Below, one piece after another: positions 53,820-58,942 of a stretch of DNA of 58,942 nucleotides (the first letter of the stretch is position 1; each line of letters starts with the position of its first letter). A model generated the notes under the pieces. That model had not been told where the DNA came from, made no database searches, and saw only the letters and a program-made list of their open reading frames with translations. A program made the translations under genes and the position numbers. This DNA comes from an uncultured Eubacterium sp. Lineage in GTDB: Bacteria > Bacillota > Clostridia > Lachnospirales > Lachnospiraceae. The stretch spans positions 1-58,942 of the forward strand of contig CAJUHV010000018.1 of assembly GCA_910586445.1 (NCBI GenBank), given 5' to 3'.

Positions 53820-53890
53820 TGTAACGAAGTGATTTTATACAATACAATCATTTGTCAAACACGCCCTGGCGGATCAGTTCCAGAAAATGC

Positions 53891-53919
53891 TTGCAACGGT
53901 CCGCTGCCTGTGCTATAGT
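53891..53919 (+). promoter_or_regulatory. Extended -10 promoter of rpsB-tsf
   Basis: TTGCAA, 17 nt, TATAGT preceded by TGC (extended -10). Gives a leader of about 105 nt. Confidence 0.75.
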
Positions 53920-53939
53920 ATACAGGTCTATAAAAATCA

Positions 53940-54001
53940 CATATGTGGAGCAGTATAGGTGCCCGGCTGATTCTGGGTTGTACTGCAGTCGGAAGCATAT
54001 G
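53940..54001 (+). promoter_or_regulatory. Structured rpsB leader (possible S2 autoregulatory element)
   Basis: CATATG (53940-53945) can pair with CATATG (53996-54001); inside it GCAGTA (53950-53955) pairs with TACTGC (53981-53986) and CCC (53962-53964) with GGG (53975-53977). A nested leader fits the idea that r-protein S2 controls its own mRNA, as proposed for Firmicutes rpsB leaders. Not a terminator: no U-run. Confidence 0.5.
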
Positions 54002-54031
54002 GACGAATAAAACCAAATGGAGGAAAGAAAA

Positions 54032-54772
54032 ATGAGTGTTATTTCAATGAAGCAGTTATTAGAAGCCGGTGTTCATTTCGGACATCAGACAAGAAGATGG
54101 AATCCGAAAATGGCTCCGTACATTTACACAGAAAGAAACGGGATCTACATTATAGACCTGCAGAAATCTGTCGGCAAAGTGGACGAGGCGTATAATGCAG
54201 TAGCGGATATCGTAGCGAACGGAGGAACGATTCTTTTTGTCGGTACGAAAAAACAGGCACAGGATGCAATCCGTACCGAAGCAGAGCGCTGCGGCATGTA
54301 CTATGTAAATGAAAGATGGCTCGGCGGCATGCTGACCAACTTTAAGACGATCCAGAGCCGTATCGGCAAATTAAAGAGCATTGAAAAAATGGAAGAAGAC
54401 GGAACATTTGAACGCCTTCCTAAGAAAGAAGTTCTTGCTCTTAAAAAGCTGCAGGAAAAATTAGAGAAAAACCTGGGCGGCATTAAGGAAATGAAGAGAA
54501 TCCCGGATGCAATTTTTATCGTTGATCCAAAAAAAGAAAGAATCTGTGTTCAGGAGGCCCATACATTAGGCATTCCTCTGATCGGCATTGCAGATACAAA
54601 CTGCGACCCGGAAGAATTAGACTTTGTAATTCCAGGTAATGATGATGCAATCCGTGCAGTAAAACTGATTGTCTCCAAAATGGCAGATGCAGTAATCGAA
54701 GCAAAGCAGGGCGAAGCGGAAGATACAGCAGAAGCATTTGATGAAGCAGCAGAAGCAGCTGCAGCAGAATAA
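54032..54772 (+). CDS. rpsB: 30S ribosomal protein S2
   Basis: A 246-residue S2: MKQLLEAGVHFGHQTRRWNPKMAPYI, VGTKKQAQDAI, ERWLGGMLTNFKTIQ, GIPLIGIADTNCDPEELDFVIPGNDDA, with an acidic Ala/Glu C-terminal tail. GGAGG lies 8 nt before ATG 54032; 5 upstream codons include the ribosome site itself. Operon with tsf as in most bacteria. Confidence 0.98.
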   Translation: MSVISMKQLLEAGVHFGHQTRRWNPKMAPYIYTERNGIYIIDLQKSVGKVDEAYNAVADIVANGGTILFVGTKKQAQDAIRTEAERCGMYYVNERWLGGMLTNFKTIQSRIGKLKSIEKMEEDGTFERLPKKEVLALKKLQEKLEKNLGGIKEMKRIPDAIFIVDPKKERICVQEAHTLGIPLIGIADTNCDPEELDFVIPGNDDAIRAVKLIVSKMADAVIEAKQGEAEDTAEAFDEAAEAAAAE

Positions 54773-54838
54773 AGATATAGGATCTAAAATGCAGCACAGC
54801 TGCCAAATGATTACAGGATTAATTTGGAGGAAAATAAA

Positions 54839-55771
54839 ATGGCTATTACAGCAGCAATGGTAAAGGAACTGCGTGAGATGACAGGCGCAGGCATGATGGA
54901 TTGTAAAAAAGCTCTGGGTGAGACAGACGGCAACATGGATGAAGCCGTAGAATATTTAAGAAAGAACGGTCAGGCAAAGGCAGAAAAGAAGGCTTCACGC
55001 ATCGCTGCAGAAGGCATTGTAAAAGTCGTAGTAGACGATAACAAACGTGCAGCAATTGTAGAAGTAAACTCTGAGACAGATTTTGTAGCAAAGAATGAAA
55101 AATTCCAGGCATATGTAGGACTGGTAGCAAAACAGGCACTTGCTTCAGATGCGGCAGACATGGATGCATTTATGGAAGAAGCATGGATCGAAGATTCCAG
55201 CAAGACTGTGAAAGATGCCTTAGTAGAACAGGTGGCAGTAATTGGAGAAAATCTGAAAATCCGCAGATTTGAAAAAGTCGAAGCTGAAAACGGCTGTGTC
55301 GTAGATTACATCCACGGAGGCGGACGTATCGGCGTAGTGACTGTAGCAGACACTTCTGTAGTGAATGATGCAGTAAAAGAAGCGGTACGCAACCTGTGCA
55401 TGCAGATTGCAGCTTTGAATCCAAAGTATGTCAGCAGGGACGAAATCAGCGATGAATATATTGCACACGAAAAAGAAATTCTGCGTGCGCAGATTATGAA
55501 TGACCCGAAAGAGTCCCAGAAGCCTGAGAAAGTAATTAACGGCATGATCGAAGGACGTGTAAGCAAGGAATTAAAAGAGATCTGTCTGGTAGATCAGGTC
55601 TATGTAAAGGCTGCAGATGGAAAGCAGACAGTCGGACAGTATCTGGCTGAGGTGTCCAAAGAAGCCGGCACGACAGTATCAATAAAGAAATTTATCCGTT
55701 TTGAAACGGGTGAAGGCCTTGAAAAGAAGAGTGAAGATTTTGCGGCTGAGGTTGCAGCGCAGATGAAATAA
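54839..55771 (+). CDS. tsf: Elongation factor Ts
   Basis: A 310-residue EF-Ts: UBA-like start MVKELREMTGAGMMDCKKAL, then the core IVEVNSETDFVAKNEKF, VDYIHGGGRIGVVTV, CMQIAALNPKYVS. It recycles EF-Tu. GGAGG lies 10 nt before ATG 54839. A good terminator follows; pyrH, its neighbour in Bacillus, is not next here. Confidence 0.98.
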   Translation: MAITAAMVKELREMTGAGMMDCKKALGETDGNMDEAVEYLRKNGQAKAEKKASRIAAEGIVKVVVDDNKRAAIVEVNSETDFVAKNEKFQAYVGLVAKQALASDAADMDAFMEEAWIEDSSKTVKDALVEQVAVIGENLKIRRFEKVEAENGCVVDYIHGGGRIGVVTVADTSVVNDAVKEAVRNLCMQIAALNPKYVSRDEISDEYIAHEKEILRAQIMNDPKESQKPEKVINGMIEGRVSKELKEICLVDQVYVKAADGKQTVGQYLAEVSKEAGTTVSIKKFIRFETGEGLEKKSEDFAAEVAAQMK

Positions 55772-55807
55772 TTGTCGTATTTTGTCGACACATTGATATT
55801 TAAAACA

Positions 55808-55853
55808 AAAGTTCTTGTAAACGGTGCAGTGGCACTGTTTACAGGAACTTTTT
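55808..55853 (+). terminator. Rho-independent terminator after tsf
   Basis: AAAGTTC-T-TGTAAAC (55808-55822) pairs with GTTTACA-G-GAACTTT (55837-55851), followed by TT. Confidence 0.9.
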
Positions 55854-55964
55854 ACATTTCAAGGAAATATAAGTGGTAGAATATGGAGAAAAGGTATGTT
55901 AGAATAGAAAAAATGAGAACCTGCTTATGATTTGGAGAAGTGAGTATGGACAAGGGAGAAGCTT

Positions 55965-56345
55965 ATGTCAGAAATAGTAACAATTTGTTTGCAGGATGGA
56001 ATTGCTATGGCAGCGGATAGCAGGTTAACAATCTATAATGAATATACTGATGGAAGAATTGAAAAAATCTTTAAAGATAATTATAAGAAAATATTTCAAG
56101 TAGAAGGAAGAAATATCGGAATTTTATAGTGTGGAGATTATAAAGTTGGAAAATTGGATATTCCTGATTTTTTAAATGAATTTTACTCTATTATCCAACA
56201 ATCTGATAGCATAGAAATAATAGCTAATCAGCTAAATGAGGAATGTAAAATAAGAGGATACAGTGAAAGAATTAAATGGTAAGTAGCAGGATATGAAAAT
56301 GGTGAGCAATTTTTATACCAAATTGTTGATGATAAAGTTACAAGA
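55965..56345 (+). pseudogene. Ntn-hydrolase (proteasome-like) protein remnant
   Basis: Frame from ATG 55965 begins MSEIVTICLQDGIAMAADSRLT, which resembles the start of proteasome-type Ntn hydrolases (T..x..DG..MAADSR). In-frame TAG at 56127 and TAA at 56280 interrupt it, and around 56340 the frame passes into an unrelated Rpn-nuclease sequence. Hence a decayed, fused remnant. Whether the parent gene was a protease is inferred from the short motif only. Confidence 0.55.
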
Positions 56346-56907
56346 AAGATACTTGGCATCAGGATATCTCGCATTGAATATCCGAAGTCTCAGGAGACAA
56401 TAGATATTTCTGCAGATGCAAAAAGCGTACGTTTGGACATTTATGTAGAGGATGGGAGAGAAACTGTTTATAATATTGAAATGCAGACAACAGAGAATAG
56501 AAATCTTCCCAAGCGAACAAGAGATAGACCTGAATATTTTGGAAAAAGGCCTTGGTGATGATACAACGAAGATTATTTTAAATTCCAAAGGAACAATGGA
56601 TGATGTTTCTCCGGAAATGAAAAAGCTGCTTGACTTTATTGATGGTAAAGAGCCAGAGGATGACTTTGCCAGAGAATTAGACGAGGCGGTACAGTCCGTC
56701 AGAAAGAATGAGAAATGGAGGCTGGATTATATGACTTTGCAGATGAATTATCAGGAAATATATGAGCAGGGTATTGAGCAAGGAAATAAGCAGTCTGCTT
56801 TAAGAATGATAGAAGCTGGAAAATTGTCTCCAGAGGAGATTGCTTTGTATTCTGATCTTACTCTGGAGCAGGTGCTTGAATTGGAAAAAGAATTGCAACC
56901 AGTATAA
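56346..56907 (+). pseudogene. Rpn/PDDEXK nuclease (transposase-like) remnant with frameshift and deletion
   Basis: First part: SRIEYPKSQETIDISADAK, RLDIYVEDG, VYNIEMQTT, NLPKRTR, the N-terminal nuclease core of Rpn-family (PDDEXK_2) proteins, missing its very start. It then goes out of frame near 56520 and continues in another frame as IDLNILEKG, LGDDTTKIILNSKGTMDDVSPEMKKLLDFIDGKEP to the stop at 56907. Compared with family members the stretch between ILEKG and LGDDT is deleted. The end (LDYMTLQMNYQEIYEQGIEQGNKQSALRM) is typical. Confidence 0.75.
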
Positions 56908-57246
56908 TGTTTGTTGCCTAAATCCCATCAAAATTCCAGTGCTTCTATTTTGCTTCTAAAATTTTTGGAAGCTTTGAAATAATAGAAATAATATGCGAAA
57001 TAGATGGACTAAAAGGAATGAAACAGATACAAAAGTATCTAAAAATCATATAGATGAGACGAGTTCGAATATGATACTGAAAATGCTGATATTATCAGTA
57101 AGGAACAGTCAGATGCAATTAAAGGAGAGTATGTCTATGAGCATACTGCATTTATCCCATTTTGATGCTATTTGTTTTTAACCAGTGGGAAAAACTGCCG
57201 GAACATAAGCGGGAATGATGTATATATTTTTCGAGTTTTTCCTGTC
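56908..57246. other. AT-rich gene-free stretch
   Basis: No convincing gene. A 62-codon frame at 56993-57181 lacks a ribosome site and family resemblance; a short open stretch in another frame (about 57065-57172, ending EHTAFIPF) may be debris. Confidence 0.5.
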
Positions 57247-57428
57247 AGCGGGGGACTATCCCAAAGTTTGTGTAAACCTTCAAACTGATGTAAGATAAAA
57301 TTACACAGTTTGGAGGTTTTATTATGGCAAGAAAAAACGAAAGTCCACAGAAAGCAGCGGTGAGGGAAATGATGCGCAGCTATCCATCTTTGTTGGAAAT
57401 TAATAGAATTGAGATTAAGAACGTTTGA
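57247..57428 (+). mobile_element. IS256-family insertion sequence remnant (left end)
   Basis: GGGGGACTATCCC at about 57250 followed by AAAGTTTGTGTAAACC resembles the terminal repeat of IS256-family elements. AAACCTTCAAACTG (57274-57287) can pair with CAGTTTGGAGGTTT (57306-57319), covering the ribosome site. The transposase frame starts at ATG 57324 (MARKNESPQKAAVREMMRSY) and breaks after about 20 residues, with a stop at 57426-57428. The remainder of the element is missing. Confidence 0.7.
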
Positions 57429-57470
57429 TGCTGACAAGAGATAGATAAACTGCACTAAGGAGAAATGAGG

Positions 57471-57492
57471 AAAGGGCTCACAGGCCCTTTTT
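57471..57492 (+). terminator. Terminator AAAGGGC/GCCCTTT with T-run
   Basis: AAAGGGC (57471-57477), loop TCACAG, GCCCTTT (57484-57490) and further T. Confidence 0.8.
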
Positions 57493-57628
57493 CCTGTTCA
57501 GAAAAACTTGGAAAGCGGGAGAACCAGCTATAATATGCTTACACGGCGGTTTGCGTTTGTGCTGCCCCCTATATCGGACGAATGGCGAAAAACTTTAGAC
57601 CTGTTTTTGGATTTCCCGTACTGGATTT

Positions 57629-57665
57629 ATGCCTTTCGCTCCATTTTATATGCCTTTCGTTCCAT
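57629..57665 (+). promoter_or_regulatory. Two direct repeats phased by 21 bp (LytTR-type operator candidate)
   Basis: ATGCCTTTCGCTCCAT (57629-57644) and ATGCCTTTCGTTCCAT (57650-57665) differ in one base and start 21 bp apart, two helical turns. LytTR-domain regulators bind such paired direct repeats. It lies about 75 bp upstream of a LytTR-type response-regulator fragment. No other feature recognised in 57493-57737. Confidence 0.55.
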
Positions 57666-57737
57666 GCATCCCAAAATATCAGAAAATCTGCCGATAAATA
57701 AAGTGACGGCAGAAACAGAAATCCGAGGTGATGAATT

Positions 57738-57863
57738 TTGAATTTTGACATGATCTTCCTAGATATACAGATGGAGGGCATGGGCGGCATTGAGGCGGCG
57801 AGGACCCTCCGGCAGTCCGGCGTGGATGCGGTGGTCATTTTCATTACGGGAATCAGGGAATGA
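57738..57863 (+). pseudogene. Receiver-domain fragment of an AgrA/LytTR-type response regulator
   Basis: Frame gives NFDMIFLDIQMEGMGGIEAARTL, VVIFITGIRE, the beta-3 to beta-4 part of a receiver with the phospho-acceptor Asp in FLDIQM. The N-terminal part and everything after GIRE, including the LytTR DNA-binding domain, are missing; a TGA overlaps the ATG of the following kinase fragment. Confidence 0.75.
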
Positions 57864-58462
57864 AGAATACAATTTCTGTCATCATGCAGCTTGCGGCAGG
57901 GAAGGAGGACGGACTGCAGGTATATCTGGAGGAGCTGAGCCGGACGATGGACAGACTGGAATTCCGTTTTAAGACAGGGAATACGGTGGTGGATACCCTG
58001 CTGAACATGAAATACCATGAGATTGCCGGCACGGGGCCGGATCTGCGCATGGATGTGGAAGGGCTGCAGTTCCCTGAAAAACTGTCCATCCAAAGTTATG
58101 ATATCGGCATTATTTTAGGGAATGCGCTGGACAACGCAATAGAGGCGTGCCGGAAACTGAAAGCGACCGAACCGGATGCAGAAGCCTTTATCCGCATCAG
58201 CTCATTCCAAAAGCGGGAGCTGTTTTTCCTGAAAGTGGAGAACAGCTTTGACGGGAGGGTTGTGAGGAGACCGCAGAATGAGTTCCCCGTTACGGACAAG
58301 GCGGACAGGGAGAATCACGGGATAGGGATGGTCAACATCAAAAGCACGGCGGAGAAATACCAGGGAGCAATGGATTTTAAGTTAAACGGCAGGGTGTTTA
58401 TCCTGTCTGTGATGATGAAAAATGAGAGGAGAGAGGAAGATGGATTTCGGAGTGACAGGTAA
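57860..58462 (+). pseudogene. AgrC-type histidine kinase, C-terminal catalytic part only
   Basis: A 200-codon frame beginning MKNTISVIMQLA, which in AgrC-like kinases directly follows the phospho-acceptor His (RHD-MKN). The sensor domain and the His are therefore missing. The ATPase part is intact: N-box LGNALDNAIEAC, G-box NHGIGMVNIKSTAEKY. It is joined to the receiver fragment by an apparent deletion at about 57858. It cannot autophosphorylate as it stands. Overlaps the next gene by 23 nt. Confidence 0.75.
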
Positions 58463-58736
58463 ATTGGGAGGGTACTATCTGGCGGAGCAGTACCGGAAGA
58501 ATGCGGCGGCTGATAAGAATGGAGGCGTGAGCTTTGCGGAGCTTGCGGCGGCAAAGGCGGTGGGGCGGTCAGATGTATCGGGAATGAGTTTTAAGGACAT
58601 GTGGCAGGCGAGGTTTCCCGGAGCCTACTACAACGTGATGGATACATCCAAGATTGACGGTTCCTTATGGGGGAGGAATGATTATGAATCCAAATCCCCG
58701 GAAGGGTTATCTGATTGCATTAGATGGGAATGGTGA
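58440..58736 (+). CDS. Uncharacterised small protein, possibly frameshifted at its 3' end
   Basis: A 98-residue protein: DFGVTGKLGGYYLAEQYRKNAAADKNGGVSFAELAA, MSFKDMWQARFPGAYYNVMDTSKIDGSLWGRNDY. This looks like a family of unknown function seen in tandem in Lachnospiraceae. GAGAGGAAG lies just before ATG 58440, inside the kinase fragment. The last residues (ESKSPEGLSD...) look out of frame, and 53 bp overlap with the next open frame, so an indel may have split one longer gene. Confidence 0.6.
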   Translation: MDFGVTGKLGGYYLAEQYRKNAAADKNGGVSFAELAAAKAVGRSDVSGMSFKDMWQARFPGAYYNVMDTSKIDGSLWGRNDYESKSPEGLSDCIRWEW

Positions 58737-58942
58737 TATCGCGCACGCCTGCGTGACAAGTGAAAAGATGTCAGTGTCATCGGCAGAATTCATAGAAGCC
58801 CGCAAAGCATCGACAAGCAGGGCGGGTTTTACAGAACAGCTGCAGAAAACGGGAGAAGAGGCGAACACATCAAAGGTAGATGCATACCAAAAATATCTGG
58901 AACAGAAGTATGGCCCTATTATGGTGCGGAATGTCGGAAGTG
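58684..58942 (+). CDS. Uncharacterised protein, 5' part (runs off the window)
   Basis: Open frame from ATG 58684 to the window end, 86 codons: KGYLIALDGNGDIAHACVTSEKMSVSSAEFIEARKA and SKVDAYQKYLEQKYGPIMVRNVG in parts. It resembles the later part of the same kind of Lachnospiraceae protein as the previous entry (the YLIALDGNG..AHACVTSE segment) and then a VDAYQKYLEQKYG segment. No ribosome site fits the ATG well. Either a separate gene or the frameshifted continuation of the preceding one. Confidence 0.5.
   Translation, partial: MNPNPRKGYLIALDGNGDIAHACVTSEKMSVSSAEFIEARKASTSRAGFTEQLQKTGEEANTSKVDAYQKYLEQKYGPIMVRNVGS

Noticed and set aside
57508..57741. 77-codon frame before the response-regulator fragment
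   Set aside because: Covers the direct repeats and a terminator region, no ribosome site, no family match.
1..58942. tRNA or rRNA genes
   Set aside because: No T-loop/acceptor patterns or rRNA sequence noticed in the intergenic regions on either strand; a covariance search would be needed to exclude them fully.

Overview
This window looks like a chromosomal segment of a motile, anaerobic, spore-forming Clostridia member, most likely Lachnospiraceae. The evidence is a cotJ spore-coat operon, an intact sigK, a monomeric [FeFe]-hydrogenase, codY, a Firmicutes-type fla/che operon (FliY, FlbD, CheC, CheD, SigD) and several small families typical of gut Clostridia (DUF5662, DUF6115, PDDEXK/Rpn nucleases). 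The genus cannot be fixed from this sequence.

Layout. (1) 1-1500: the C-terminal part of a large serine recombinase, at the edge of a mobile element lying off the left end, abuts a spore-coat operon (cotJA-cotJB-cotJC, minus strand). cotJC is cut after about 64 native codons exactly at the element boundary. (2) 1.8-9.7 kb: [FeFe]-hydrogenase, a UvrD/PcrA-like helicase, a GH13-fold protein that has lost its catalytic residues, a DUF5662 protein, an RluA-type pseudouridine synthase and sigK. (3) 9.8-11.8 kb: an AT-rich accessory patch with a nuclease pseudogene and a solitary, apparently 3'-truncated N6-adenine methyltransferase. (4) 11.85-17.95 kb: yifB, dprA, topA and codY. (5) 18.1-53.8 kb: one long co-directional fla/che operon, flgB-flgC-fliE-fliF-fliG-fliH-fliI-fliJ-ylxF-fliK-flgD-(TIGR02530)-flgE-flbD-motA-motB-fliL-fliM-fliY-cheY-fliO-fliP-fliQ-fliR-flhB-flhA-flhF-flhG-pilZ-cheB-cheA-cheW-cheC-cheD-orf-fliA-orf-DUF6115-MltG-like. 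(6) 53.9-55.8 kb: rpsB-tsf with its own promoter and a structured leader. (7) 55.9-58.9 kb: a gene graveyard with Ntn-hydrolase and Rpn-nuclease pseudogenes, an IS256-family remnant, a collapsed LytTR-type two-component pair and the start of an uncharacterised small-protein cluster.

How the genes fit together. The backbone dprA-topA-codY-fla/che-sigD-(swrB-like)-rpsB-tsf follows the Bacillus subtilis gene order, with CodY, a repressor of motility, directly upstream of flgB. A 15-nt sequence matching the CodY-box consensus at 12 of 15 positions overlaps the region just upstream of the flgB -35 element. The fla/che operon encodes the basal body, export gate, hook, stator, switch and chemotaxis core. 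Flagellin, filament-cap and junction proteins, cheR and receptors are not in the window. Most wide gaps inside the operon hold strong stem-loops without good U-tracts, which may tune expression of different parts.

Most unusual points: the cotJC interruption at a serine-recombinase boundary (a possible developmental DNA rearrangement), a FlgD hook-cap protein extended by surface-protein-like helical repeats, a GH13 protein lacking all catalytic acids, and phased direct repeats with 21-bp spacing upstream of the broken two-component genes.
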